A DNA stretch of 64,000 bases, from positions 25,835,803-25,899,802 of the forward strand of contig CM055092.1 in assembly GCA_029204225.1 (NCBI GenBank), written 5' to 3'. This document shows, piece after piece, positions 21,308 to 31,791 of the stretch; within the stretch, counting starts at the first letter, position 1; the number at the start of each line of letters is the position of its first letter. The notes under the pieces were generated by a model. That model did no database searches, was not told the origin of the DNA, and saw only the letters and a program-made list of their open reading frames with translations. The DNA comes from Diphasiastrum complanatum (Eukaryota; Streptophyta; Lycopodiopsida; Lycopodiales; Lycopodiaceae). The translations under genes were made by a program, and so were the position numbers.

Positions 21308-22307
21308 TGGAATCAGAGCTAGACAAAGGATGGCAACCTTTCTAAACTCCTTCGAGTTCTATTAAGATCACCAATTTTATTTTTTTGGGAAAGATTTTTG
21401 GCTTTCCTAGTGGTAGGAAGCTTGTAGTTGGAGTACCCAATGAATCTATTCTTCTTAAGAAAAGAGTAGTGATCCTCATAGAAATGTTTAGGGGCTGATT
21501 TTTTATTATGTTAGAGAAGTTTTCAAGTGGGCTTTGGGTTTTTTAAAGTTCTAAAAAAAAAAATTGGGATGGTTAGAAGAAGACTTCCTCTACATACACA
21601 AACTTTTTTTTGCAAAAAGATTGATTCTAGCTATGTGTTTGGATCAAAACTAGTGTCTTTTATGCATAAATGAAGTGTTTGAAGTTCTGATTTTCATTTT
21701 GAAGTTCTATTTTTCAGACTTGTAAATTTGAAAATCAGATATGAAAAGTGAAGTTTTCATCAAACTTCATTAGTTACACCTTTCTATCTCCTAGTTTCAT
21801 GAAGATGGCAATGCATGAAAGGAATGGTAGTGTAACTTTGTGTATAAAGCAAGTTTTGAAGTTCTGCTTTTTGTCATTATGAAGTTCTGATTTTTAGACT
21901 TGTAAATCTGAAAATCAGATTTGAAACTTGAAGTTTTTATTAAGCTTCATTAATTTTCCTTTTTGAGACACTAGTTTCATTGGATTTGGAGATCTAGAAT
22001 AGTGAGAAATGTGAAAATTTTGGTTTCTTTTGTAATGACAAATAAAAATGGAATGGGATTGGGATTTGGTTTTCATTTTTGCTTTGGATTAAGGCAAAGG
22101 TAGCTTGTTATTGTTGTTGTTCTCTTAAGCTTGGATTGAGCTTGCAAATAGTAGGCTTGGATTGAGCTTACAGACAATAAGATTGAATGAGTAGAAATAA
22201 AGTGCTTTTATTTTGCATTGGATGTAAAAATTAAAACATTTCTATCATTCTAATTTGAATCCTCCTTGTTATATTTGCATAATAGGAAAACACACAAGCA
22301 ACACCAG
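21308..22307 (+). other. Gypsy PBS and leader with an internal duplication
   Basis: PBS-like TGGAATCAGAGC at 21308-21319. Two diverged copies of a GAAGTTCTGATTTT / GACTTGTAAAT / GAAAATCAGAT block lie at about 21675-21780 and 21855-21955. No coding frame. Confidence 0.5.
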
Positions 22308-23810
22308 TGGATCAAACCAATGATAACCCAACTTTTGATTTATCAAACCCATCCAATGTGGCACAAGCTCTTGAACATTTGTATCAACAAATTCAAACCA
22401 CTAATAAACAACTTCTTGAAACTAAACAAAAGAACAAAGACTTGGAGTCCAGGTTAGCCAACCAGAAGAAGCATGTAGTTCCACCTCCCGTAAAATTGTT
22501 TAAGGGAGAGAAGAAAGATAGGAACTTAAAAGTGGTAAGTTCATGGCTTAACATTAGAGGAGTTTTGAGTTCCAAAAAGACCCTTTAAGAATTCGTGCAA
22601 GATGTCTTTTTTATTATTAAAATATTATAACACTAATACGTTTGACTTGCCATAACTTTTTAATTCTAGCTCAAAATATGTCATCTAACATATCATTGAA
22701 AAGCTCTTGTGGAGCACTTTTCAATGCACCAAACTTTGCTAAATTTGGACTTACCACTAAAAATCTATGCCATTTTTTTAGTATGGAATTAAAATGTGGA
22801 CTCAAAAAGTTACGTTATGTAGATTTCAAATTTGAGTGTTTTGATTGGTCCATGTGTAAGAAAATTTTGAGAAAAAATATAAAAAGAATCTTTACAAAGG
22901 GTCTTTTTTAGATTTAGAACTCCTCTAATGTGTTTGGAACAAATACTTTGGCATGAACCAATTCCCAGAATGTGAAAAGTTATCCACTGTTACTATGTTC
23001 CTCGAGGGAAGAGCCTTAATATGGGATTACCTAGTTGCAAAACGCAATCAACCTTGTACATGGGAAGATTTTTGCATAGTATCTAGAGAATACTTTCTAC
23101 CACTATTAGATGACTATGAACACTTTTAAAAGTTGAGTCAGATAACAATGAATAAAGGTTTAAAACAATTTATTTAGGATTTTCATAAGTACTTGAATCC
23201 ACTCTATAGTGACATTCCACCCAAAGTAAAAATGTTAATGTTTATTGATGGATTACCAAAAGATTATCAAGTGAATGTTCATAGGAACCATCCAAAAACT
23301 CTTTTAGATGCTATTAGGGCTACAAAGTTTTTTGATGACACACCTAAGCCACCTAGGGGTCAACAACCTAATGAGAGGAAAAAAGTTTTTCAATCTAAGA
23401 GGAAGGATAGGGAAAATGTTAGTGAAACACATCCCAATTCCAATAATCCTAAGAAAACAAAGAAAAATTCTAAAAACAATCAAGGTGGCATTGATAAGGC
23501 TGAAGCTCATAAAAAAAACCTGTGCTTCAAGTGCAATGGCGAGGGCCACCTTGCACGAGATTGCGTCAAAAAACCAGCTACTACCTTAGGTAATCTATCT
23601 CGAAGTAATGAGATGAATGTTTAATTCCTTAGTTCTTTAGTCATGGGTCCTAATGACCATGTTTGTATTAAAGGTAAAGTTAAAGATCAAGTTGTTAATG
23701 TACTTTTTAAAAAAGAATCCACTCATAACTTTATTAATGTAAATTTGGTGCAGATGCTAAACCTTTCCACCAGAAAAAGTGAGAAAAAATATTGTGTGAC
23801 AATGGCATCA
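22308..23810 (+). pseudogene. Ty3/gypsy gag and protease remnant
   Basis: MDQTNDNPTFDLSNPSNVAQ, a coiled region, then VPPPVKLFKGEKKDRN and SWLN, interrupted by a 379-bp inverted-repeat element. Gag resumes at about 22936: WNKYFGMNQFPECEKLSTVT, MFLEGRALIWDYL and, after two stops, DIPPKVKMLMFIDGLPKDYQ. The zinc knuckle is CFKCNGEGHLARDC at about 23523. After a stop, VNVLFKKESTHNFINVNLV is a degraded protease in which the DSG active site is lost. Frame breaks at several places. Confidence 0.85.
22552..22930. mobile_element. MITE-like inverted-repeat element (379 bp) in gypsy gag
   Basis: Ends are CATTAGAGGAGTT...AACTCCTCTAATG with further inverted similarity (AAAAAGACCCTTT / AAAGGGTCTTTTTT). 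It interrupts the gag frame between SWLN and WNKYF, which fixes it as an insertion. The first six bases match those of the element at 18119 (CATTAG), though the rest differs. No clear target duplication. Confidence 0.7.
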
Positions 23811-24035
23811 TAAATGAATTCTGCGTTTATGGATTATGTTGTTCCTGATTTAGAATTGCACATATAGGACTACTCTGGCAATGAGTGCCCTTCATACCAA
23901 CCGGTCCCAGATACTTCCTTGATCAAATGTGACATCTGCCACTTTATGTTAGTGTATTTTATGCATCTAAGCACATTTCTGCAATTGTCGCATATTTTGA
24001 GAAAGTGAAAAATGCCAAATACATGAAGCTAGTGT
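23811..24035. other. No gene recognised
   Basis: Continuation of the gypsy internal region without a recognisable domain. Confidence 0.3.
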
Positions 24036-24480
24036 AATCAGGGAATTACAAGAGTGGCATATTAGCCACGACCTAAAATGTATCTGATGACGTCATGCCA
24101 TCAGATCAGATATCTATACTTTTGGGTACTTTCATGATCTCGCTGGTACTCTTTGGAGCGTGAAGGACAGGAGAAGGTTTCATTTCCGTCGTTAGTTTCG
24201 TTTTGGTCTTGTGCCTTCTCTCATATTGGACCACAAAAGATTCTCGTTCCAGACCACAAAAGATTCTCGTTCGTGAATCTTTTATGTTCGCGAACCGTTC
24301 GTCTTTGTCTGCTTTGACTTTCGTGTTCGCGAACCATTCGTCTTCGTTTCCTTTGACTTTCGCATTCGTGAAAGTTTTTGTGCCTTGTGTCTCCTGACTT
24401 TCGTGTTCGCGAACATCTTTGTCAGACTGAGGGTTGAAAGCTAACAAGGCTTTGTAGTTAGAAACATTTCATTTCTTCAG
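24036..24480 (-). repeat. Direct repeat, left copy (probable LTR, TTCGCGAA-rich)
   Basis: About 440 bp repeated at 25625-26062 with moderate divergence, starting AATCAGG.AATTACAAGAGTGG and ending ATTTCATTTCTTCA. On the minus strand it starts TGAAGAAATG, as an LTR might, and encloses a minus-strand copia fragment. Words such as GTTCGCGAACC recall the LTR at 1488. Confidence 0.65.
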
Positions 24481-24499
24481 CTCCCTCTCAAAGCATGAT

Positions 24500-25140
24500 A
24501 GTTGTGTAGGCTGCAGTTCTTCTGTGAATGATGCCACGATCATTGTGGAAGTCAGTGAAGCGATTCGAGATGTATTCGCCACCTCAATCTGTTCTGATCT
24601 ACTTCACTTTGCTGCATGTACATCTTTCAGTCCAATTCACATTTCCAGTGAATTTATCAAGTGCTTCAGATTTATTTTGAATAAAATACACTCTGGAAAA
24701 TTTGCTATAATCAACAATAAAGGTTATATAATATTTTGAGACTCCTATTGAGATCACATTGAATGGACCGCAGATGTCAGAATGCACTAGCTCTAGAATC
24801 TTTGTCGTTCTGTAGGAGTCTTTAATGAATGGTGTGCGTGACATCTTGCCTTTCAAACATGCATCACAGGTGGTCAAATTAGTTGTATTCGAGATGCTGA
24901 CCCCTGTTATCGCTCCATGATGGCTTGTCTGGTAAAGTGCCATTGAGTTCATGTGGAAGAGTCTTCTGTGCCACAGAGTGTCTGGTGAGTCGTCATGAGT
25001 CTGATGCATCTGATCTGCAGGTGGGCGTACCTTCAGATGATATAGGTTTCCTTTCCTTTTGCCTTGAGCAACCACAACTCTCTTGCCCTCAGATGGAGTC
25101 CAGATGCGATCGTTGGACACTGCCAGCTGAATCACTCCTA
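24500..25140 (-). pseudogene. Copia protease C-terminus, pre-integrase and start of integrase
   Basis: Minus strand reads GKRKGNLYHLKVRPPADQMH, LWHRRLFHMNSMALYQTSHH, TTCDACLKGKMSRTPF and LELVHSDICGPFNVISIG, then ITFIVDYSKFSRVYFIQNK. The second Asp of FIDD is Val. Lower down, traces of GGEYISNRF and the HN.....A.Y motifs are frameshifted. It lies between the two direct repeats, so this is a short deletion derivative of a copia element. Confidence 0.8.
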
Positions 25141-25624
25141 TAGTCCTCCAGAGTGTAGTTAGGTACTATTGATCTACATTTATAAAATTAATGCAGCATT
25201 CAACATAGCTTCAACCAAGGTACGGAATTCAAATGAACAAGAAAATTTAGACATACGAATAATAGCAGACGCATTTACATTTGAGATCAGACACAACAAG
25301 AAGAATCATCTATATTGATCTTTATCTTATTTTTTCAAGCACTCCTTGCAAATTCACGCAGTGCGTTGGCGTGGGAAAAACACGGTTCTCTCATGAGTAA
25401 TCGTCTCGTTTTACAAGCGGACAGTTGGATCTCTATGGATCTTGATCATAGAGCTCGTCTCGCATGCAGGCGGACTTGTTGTCTATATTTCGTCTTGATT
25501 GCTTGCTTGCATCAAACTACTACATTACATTGTATGTGTATTTTGTTGATCTATATGTCAAGTATCATCTAGTAAGTATAGTCGCTCTATGTAAATCTGA
25601 GATTAGAGTGATTAAGCATCTACA
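25141..25624. other. No gene recognised between copia fragment and right repeat
   Basis: No PBS or open frame that I can support. This would be 5' internal sequence if the flanking repeats are LTRs. Confidence 0.3.
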
Positions 25625-26062
25625 ACTAATCAGGAAATTACAAGAGTGGCAGATTAGCCACAACCTAAAATGTATCTGCTGACGTCCTGCCATCAGATCA
25701 AATATCTGTACTTCTGGGTACTTGCATGATCTCGCTGGTACTCTTTGGAGCGTGGAGGACAGGAGAAGGTTTCATTTCCGTCGTTGGTTTCATTTTGGTC
25801 ATTTGCCTTCTCTCGTACTGGACCGCAAAAGATTCTCATGACAGACCACAAAAGATTCTCGTTCGTGAATCTTTCATGTTCGCGAACCGTTCGTCTTCAT
25901 CTGCTTTGACTTTCATGTTCATGAACCATTCATCTTTGTTTCCTTTGACTTTGCGAAACTTTTTGTGCTTTGTGTCTCCTAACTTTCATGTTCGCGAAAA
26001 TCTTCGTCAGGCTGAGGGTTGAAAGCTAGCAAGGCTTTGTAGTTAGAAACATTTCATTTCTT
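25625..26062 (-). repeat. Direct repeat, right copy (probable LTR)
   Basis: Counterpart of 24036-24480 ending at the same ATTTCATTTCTTCA. It abuts the truncated gypsy LTR at 26063. Confidence 0.65.
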
Positions 26063-26486
26063 CAAGATTAAGGGTAGGTGCCTTAGATAAAGGTACTAGT
26101 GTCCTTGATTGGCAAGTAGGTGTCTATGCCTTGTATAGAAGTATGGAACCTAGAAAGGTCTTTCAAAGTCATTGGATGACTATATTTCTAAACCTTGGGC
26201 CTCAACCTTGAACCATATCACTTTATTGGTCTTGGACCAAATTATACAAGCACAACTTGGGCAATGGGTCCTAGTAGGAGGGCGCCCTCCTAAAGGGTCC
26301 ATTGAGTTTCAAGTTCCACAAGAATAGTAATCAAAGAGTCATAAGTTATGGAAGATGTCTGATGACCTTCCATAAGCCTATGAAGGCTCTTGAACTCCTC
26401 TAGGCCTCTCTCTTTCTCATTGGATGTGCATGGAACTCCATAGTGTATTGGAGAGAACTAAATGTCATCTATACAAGAGGAATAGA
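26063..26486 (+). repeat. Truncated second gypsy LTR copy
   Basis: Matches about 20425-20845 of the LTR at 20240, including the 18-bp palindrome (26275-26292), but lacks both ends. At its right edge the sequence switches abruptly into minus-strand copia pre-integrase. Confidence 0.85.
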
Positions 26487-26940
26487 GTCCTTGGTGAATG
26501 GTATACATGACATCTTGCCTTTGATATAGGCATCGCAGGATTTCAAGCATGTTGCATCTTTGATATTGACACTAGTGAATGCTCCACTCCGGCTAGCATG
26601 GTATAGAGCAACTGTATTCATGTGATATAGCCTCCTGTGCCATATAATGTCCATCGATTCGTTGATCTCGTGAGCTTGCTCTGAAGGTACTCGAACCATG
26701 AGGTGATATAGTTTTCCTTGTTGCTTTCCTGTGGTGACAAGCTGAGTGGTTGTGGATTCAACCACTTCGTAGATATCGCCTTCAAAGGTGAACGTTAGTC
26801 CTGCATCTACCATCTTAGCAACAGATAGTAGGTCCTTTTGAAGAGCGGGCACGTATAGAGTGTCATCGAGCCTTCTGTCTCTTCCTTTGGTGCTTAGCCA
26901 CAACGCTCCAGTTCTGCTTTATCTCCCAAGATTATATATC
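26487..26940 (-). pseudogene. Copia protease/pre-integrase half, continuous with 19630-20228
   Basis: Minus strand: LDDTLYVPALQKDLLSVAKM, FTFEGDIYEVVE, IIWHRRLYHMNTVALYHASR and CDAYIKGKMSCIPFTKDS, where the second zinc-domain Cys has become Tyr. The protein stops where the gypsy LTR begins and would continue with ERTKKLLELV at about 20228, so the two pieces are one interrupted copia gene. Confidence 0.8.
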
Positions 26941-27045
26941 TGGAAGATTTTGATTCTTGATAATTAGTGATCATGTCATAAGAAGCAAAGTAAGCAAAAC
27001 AACTTTTGTACTTCTAATGAGGATCTAGATTCTTGTGATTCTCTC

Positions 27046-27639
27046 ATGATGTGTTCTTCAAGTCTAATGTCAAGTGGAAGTGACAAGGATTCATGGTGGA
27101 TAGATAGTGGATCTAGTTCACACATGACTAGTCACAAGGAGTTCTTTACTTCTTTGATCTCTTATGTTGGAACCAAGAAAGTCGTTCACATGCCAAATGG
27201 TGGTGAGTGTATGATCAAAGGTATTGGCTCAGTTCCTATTTGCCTTTCTACTAATAGTAATGTAAGGCTTGATGGTGTTCTTTACATTCCTTCACTTTCA
27301 AGGAATTTGCTAAGTGTTGGTCAAATGTTAAAAAAAGGGTACAAGACAAAGTTTGTTGGGGATGTTTGCTTCATTACTAAGGGAAATGTCTTGATTGCTA
27401 GGGGCAATAGACAAGGTAGACTTTACAAGCTTGATGCATTTGTCATGTCTAGCAAGAGGAATGAAATGGATGTTGGTGGTTCTCTCAACTTTCAAAAGTC
27501 AATCCCTAGCATCAATAAGATTGGTAGATCTTATGCAAAGTCTAAAGAACTTCCTTATGCTAGATCTAGGTTGAGATCTAATGAGCTTCTTGGAGATAGT
27601 TATTGTTGTGCTAACTTGGCAACTTTTGTGAATCTATGA
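27046..27639 (+). CDS. Copia protease with family-specific extension
   Basis: WWIDSGSSSHMTSHKEFF gives the aspartic protease active site (DSG), followed by MPNGGECMIKGIGSVPICLS, LDGVLYIPSLSRNLLSVGQM and NRQGRLYKLDAFV, the full copia protease fold. Where a copia would next show LWHKRLGH, this protein reads SINKIGRSYAKSKELPYARS followed by NELLGDSYCCANLA and a stop. The same words occur in the minus-strand relative (45409-47556). The first Met is internal; upstream coding continues to about 26985. Confidence 0.8.
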   Translation: MMCSSSLMSSGSDKDSWWIDSGSSSHMTSHKEFFTSLISYVGTKKVVHMPNGGECMIKGIGSVPICLSTNSNVRLDGVLYIPSLSRNLLSVGQMLKKGYKTKFVGDVCFITKGNVLIARGNRQGRLYKLDAFVMSSKRNEMDVGGSLNFQKSIPSINKIGRSYAKSKELPYARSRLRSNELLGDSYCCANLATFVNL

Positions 27640-28094
27640 TCAATGTTTTGGATCCATTGGATCTTGGACTAGTGCTACCTACTAGTCAAATGGAGTCATG
27701 TGGTGCTAAATTAATATCATGTTTGAACTCTTCTACTCATAGATTTCCAAGTCTTGGTGTATCTTCAATGGAACTACATGGAAAGTGCAAAAATGAAAAA
27801 GATAAGAAGAGAGCTAACTTCATCAATGGAGGTGATGAAAACTGTTCTTTGGAAATGGTTGTTGCTAATGACTTATTTACTCATTTTGAAAGAGATGGTG
27901 CTTTGAACATGATTGAAGAAAAAGTTTCTTTTGTATCTTTATGTGATGAGTCCAAAAAAGTCATTTGTGAAACAAGTGGTGTCACATGTATTCATAAAGG
28001 AAGTAGATCAAAAGGTTCTATTGTGAGACTTGGTGAGGAAGATCTCAAGTCAAAAGGGAGAGATGAATGTGAAGTGTTCAAAATAGAATTGTAG
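27636..28094 (+). CDS. Family-specific frame downstream of protease (unrecognised)
   Basis: 152 codons, frame-shifted relative to the protease by one break. Shared with the relative at about 45.7-46.1 kb are the words M.L.GKCK, RANF.N.G, SLE..V.ND.F.H.E.D, ESKKVI, SGVTC.HK.SRS.GSI and CE.FK. I do not recognise a domain. It is hydrophilic, with several Cys (CDES, VTCIH). In the relative this part is continuous with gag-protease, so it is probably part of one polyprotein. Confidence 0.6.
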   Translation: MINVLDPLDLGLVLPTSQMESCGAKLISCLNSSTHRFPSLGVSSMELHGKCKNEKDKKRANFINGGDENCSLEMVVANDLFTHFERDGALNMIEEKVSFVSLCDESKKVICETSGVTCIHKGSRSKGSIVRLGEEDLKSKGRDECEVFKIEL

Positions 28095-28166
28095 AAATCT
28101 ATCTTTTGGTTTATGATGGTGGCATTGTTTTCACTACCTATAGTGAAAGGTTGAAATCAAGCAACG

Positions 28167-28607
28167 ATGAGATCTTGTGGGTTGTTAATCATGTGTTTTG
28201 AGAGGGAGTATCTTCAGAGGTTCAGATCTGAAGATGTTTATAAATGCAAAGTCCTTGATGTTTTATTGGAAGATCAAGATGTTGATCTTGAATTGCTTCA
28301 TCAACACCAAGAGGCAAGTAGCAATTGGAAGCTAGTCAAAAGCATCAAAGGGGAGCCACATGGGCAAAGCATTTTGGATCTGTTTTTACAAGTTCTTGAA
28401 GGTTCAAGTAAGGTTCTTGGAGCAGCAAGGAAGTGTCCGTTTACTCTACCTTATTTGTTTAATCTCATGTATAAACATTGTCATGTCAATGTGTTGGAAT
28501 TGTCAAAATTCAATGAAACTAGTTCCATAGTTTTGCATACTTTGGATCTTGGAGATGGAATAGTTATCATTGCTAGTTATTATGATCAAGTACCTGCATT
28601 CATTTAA
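28167..28607 (+). CDS. Family-specific frame with FEREYLQRFRSE and LVKSIKG motifs (unrecognised)
   Basis: 146 codons. MCFEREYLQRFRSEDVY and KLVKSIKGEPHGQSILDLFL align with MFEREYFQRFRSEYIHIF and LVKSIKGRLFGKDCMDLFLQ of the frame at 44688-45551. The intervening acidic part (EDQDVDLELLHQHQ vs EEDQEVGLKGLQQHK) also corresponds. The C-terminal half (VNVLELSKFNETSSIVLHTL) has no counterpart because the relative is cut there. No known retroelement domain. Confidence 0.55.
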   Translation: MRSCGLLIMCFEREYLQRFRSEDVYKCKVLDVLLEDQDVDLELLHQHQEASSNWKLVKSIKGEPHGQSILDLFLQVLEGSSKVLGAARKCPFTLPYLFNLMYKHCHVNVLELSKFNETSSIVLHTLDLGDGIVIIASYYDQVPAFI

Positions 28608-28610
28608 ATT

Positions 28611-29228
28611 TTGAAAGATATTGAAGTGGTCAATATATTTACTTTTGAGCAAAGTTCAAGATCTAGCATCCTAGTGTTGGCAAATTGGCAAATTGTTGAC
28701 AATGTAGGATCAAGGGTTGTATGCAAATGTTGTGGAGATACTTCAAGTATTTCAAGTTCAGGTTTTGCTCATTCAAATGGAGCAGAGAACACATCATTTT
28801 GGCATTCATTCACTCAAGGTCTTTCATGGATTGGAGATCTACAAAGGCAAGGTGGTGATGGAGGTTCATTCATGGAAATACATGGTGCATTCACTATGGG
28901 CATAGTGGAATGTGGAGGAGGCATGAAAACACTTGTTGGTTACTTTCACTTACAACTTGTTTGCTGCTGTTTTATAGATAATTCAAAGGTGGATACATGA
29001 AGGAATCCTTTCATTATGATTCTATGTTCTTTTACATGTATCCTGTTCACCATTCTATGTAAAATTGATGTAAGAAATAGTGAAGCATCCTATATGGACA
29101 CTATCATCTATATCAATTATGTTGTACTTCGTATTGTACATATTAGAACACTTGAGAAGAGATCTATTATCATGATGGAGATCATTCTTAGGTTGGAGCA
29201 AAGTAATGTTGTAAAACTAGCAAGTTAA
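28611..29228 (+). other. Last family-specific frames before the purine tract
   Basis: Two adjacent frames (28611-29000, 129 codons; 29016-29228, 70 codons) with no recognised domain: the first has VCKCCGDTSSISSSG and a Gly-rich segment, the second a hydrophobic start (ILCSFTCILFTILC). They could be the end of the novel protein or a non-coding 3' region. Confidence 0.35.
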
Positions 29229-29241
29229 GTTGAAGAGGGAG

Positions 29242-29580
29242 TGTGAAAATTGTCAACATTTCCTAGCTAGTTTGAGGCCTAAATTGGCAGTTTTTGTACA
29301 TAGTTTTGGATCTAAAATTTCACACGTGTGAAAGAGGCCTAGATACTTTTATTTTAGTATATATTTTATGTTGAAGAAGTCTCAAACTTCAGGACATTCA
29401 AAATGACACCAAAATCATGTTATTTGGACATATAGGCCAAAATTGGCTATTTTAGGCTACTGGTGCCCTAAATTTGGGTCCTAAGTTCTAGAGAGAGGAG
29501 AGAAAGTCATCTCTCTCACCTATATTAGGCTGAAATTCGTGGAGAACAGATTTGAAAAACGTATTGTATTGTTGAGAGAG
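29242..29580 (+). repeat. 3' LTR of the non-autonomous copia, truncated
   Basis: Starts TGTGAAAATTGTCAAC right after the purine tract and contains TTCACACGTGTGAA at about 29319-29332. It stops where minus-strand gypsy gag begins, so its 3' end is lost. Confidence 0.75.
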
Positions 29581-29581
29581 A

Positions 29582-30640
29582 TCAATAGATCATTGTCACA
29601 ATTTCTTCCTCCATTGAGAGCATTGCTTTGTGTATTGTCTTCAAGCTTTTGTGTATGATCTTAAGAGGTTTCCAAAAGTGGTAGGCTACTCTTGTAGGGC
29701 TGATATGCTGTTGTTTTTGACTACCATCAGTACCTTTTATTAGTTTCTTTTGTCTCTTGAATGCTTTGTCAAGTTCATGTGTATCAAAGGTAGCATTAGG
29801 ATGCTTTGCCATTTCTAGCTTTTGTAGCTTGTGCAAAGATCTTAGCCAAGTATTTTGGGAGTTTGGATCCATTCAAGATCCACTTTTTTCACAATGCTTC
29901 GTGGTAGTCCAGCTAGGAACCACATGATCACTGCATGATCGGGAGTTAGGACTGCACTGCACTCAGATCATAGGTTTGACCCGTTCAATATAGTCCTTGA
30001 ACCTTTCTCATTTATCCATTTTGACTTTACTCAGTACACCCTGTCACCCCAAAAACACAGGCAAATCAACCCACCAGACGTGTCCAGCTGCGCATGCTGG
30101 CCTGAATCCAAATATTTTTAAACATGCGTCACATAAGTCTTTCCAGGAACTTTCTTGGTTTAAAGCCCGTAATGAGAGCCGCTTTTACTGCTTTCCAAGT
30201 AGATTTTTCTTCCTATGACAGGTTGAAAAACCAATCCTGAGCCACTGCCAATAAGGACATGGGAAACAACATCAGCTTTTCCGTAGGTGTCCATTTGCCA
30301 TAGATTTCGCAGGCTCGCTCGTAGATATGAAGGAATTGGATGGGATCTGATGATCCGTCATATTTTGGTATCTCCATCCGTGGTGCTCTCTGGACTACTT
30401 GCAAGGGAGCGACAAGTACGAGTTTGCCCATTGGATCCATTGGTGCTGGTTTGGTTCTACCTCTTGTTGCACAGCTGCTAATCTGGGAAGGTGTGGTGCT
30501 TGATTTGCTATCCTTCGTGCTATTGATCGTCCCGATCTCAGATTCATCTGATGGTGGGTTCCAAAGTGGTTGGATCTTCCTTGTACAGTAGAATGCAGTC
30601 TAGAAATTAACGATCTGATCAATCTGATCTGCCAAAAGTG
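29582..30640 (-). pseudogene. Ty3/gypsy gag remnant
   Basis: Minus strand from 30440: RAPRMEIPKYDGSSDPIQFL, HIYERACEIYGKWTPTEKLM and LLAVAQDWFFNLS match the retrotransposon gag core (P.FDG..DP..W...F...C.......K........L.G.A..WF..L). After stops, WKDLCDACLKIF and ERFKDYIERVKPM continue, and the frame at 29582-29872 covers the C-terminal part. Multiple stops and frameshifts. Confidence 0.75.
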
Positions 30641-30689
30641 AAATTTATGCCCCTTACGGTGGTTTTTTCTTGATAACTTCTTACTTGCA

Positions 30690-31600
30690 CTGATTGACCT
30701 AATATTTTGACAATAGCTGGAGTTGATGTAGATCCTTCCACTGATATAGTTTGCGAGGGCTCTCTTGTGCGAGGGTTGGCTATGCAAGGGTTCTTTAGCT
30801 ATTTTTGTAGATAGAAAACTTGATATCTCTCAAATCTTTGAGAAGTAACTCTCTCAAGGATCACAGTAGCTGGATCTAGGTCAGATCTCACTATGGCATT
30901 CTCTGCGAGAGTTAACTCTCGCACTAGGTGAAGATTTCACTATCTGCGAGGGTTCAAAACCACTATTTTGGCTTGATCTTCACCAAATCTCTGTACTAAC
31001 TCTCGCAGGCTTTATCACTGATGGAAATGGACATTCTGAATCGATTGAGAGGGTCTGCGAGAGTTCAAACTGGAAGGATTTGCTGGATCTTCAAATTTTT
31101 AGTGATTTTTTAGCACTTCAATCCAATTTTCTGCTCACTGAAATCAAACTAACTCTCACAAGCTCTTCTGTGTCCTGTTCTCACTGAGATGGAACTTCAG
31201 AATCCTCTACGAGAGTTCTTGCCCACTGGAACTGAAAATTTTGGTGTCTGCAAGGGTTCTCTGGTGCTTTCTCGTCTTTTTTTCACTGGAAACTCTCGCA
31301 CAGGCAGTCAGACATTAAACTAACTCTCACAAGCTTCTCTGTGTCCTAGTCTCACTGATATGGAACTTCAAAGGGGTCTGTGAGAGTTCTGGTGAAGTTT
31401 TGAATTTTTTTGGACTTTTTAGTGGTCTTTTTGAATTTCTTATAATTTCTCTCTGATTTTTGCAATCTGCTTGGAACTAACTCTCGCAGGCTTCTATGCA
31501 GGTCTGGGACAGTACCTTGGAGCTACTACCAGTCATGCAAGGGTTAATTCACACTAGTTTAGGAGATATAAAAATCTGATGAGATTTTAGGCTCTTTTTC
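30690..31600. repeat. Region with about a dozen dispersed AACTCTCGC / GCGAGAGTT motifs
   Basis: Variants of AACTCTCGCAGGCTT and its complement occur in both orientations roughly every 60-100 bp (for example about 30910, 31005, 31060, 31215, 31290, 31385, 31480), some as CTGCGAGGGTTC. Two longer blocks (ACTCTCACAAGCT.CTCTGTGTCCT and on) at about 31150 and 31322 are a clear duplication. The region has no coding frame and lies upstream of the minus-strand gypsy gag, so it could be its leader or LTR. Confidence 0.6.
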
Positions 31601-31791
31601 CCTCCAAAATACAGATTGGTGTGTTTTTTGGGTTTTTTGGCTGGTTGGTTTGGGTTTCAAGTCCTTAGAGGCTGTTCAGGGCCTCCTTTACTCTCTCACA
31701 CCTCTTCCGCTAGCTGTGAACAGTCTAAACAGAAAAAAAAACAGAAAACTAACTCTAAACTCCCAAAAATCTACCCAAAACTACTCTATTT

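Larger units (their letters stand above)
26975..29580 (+). mobile_element. Non-autonomous copia: protease plus novel frames, no IN/RT (5' truncated)
   Basis: It starts inside the protein just before protease, has a protease, then about 1.6 kb of frames with no similarity to integrase, RT or RNase H, then a purine tract (GAAGAGGGAG, 29232-29241) and a 3' LTR. The same order and related protein sequence occur at 44736-48742 on the other strand, so the absence of pol is a family trait and not a local deletion. Its 5' half (LTR, gag) is missing at about 26975. Confidence 0.75.

Noticed and set aside
24036-26062. Calling the 440-bp direct repeats proven LTRs
   Set aside because: No PBS, purine tract or target duplication was found at the expected places, so they are listed as probable only.
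30690-31600. CRISPR-like array
   Set aside because: Motifs occur in both orientations with irregular spacing and the context is eukaryotic.
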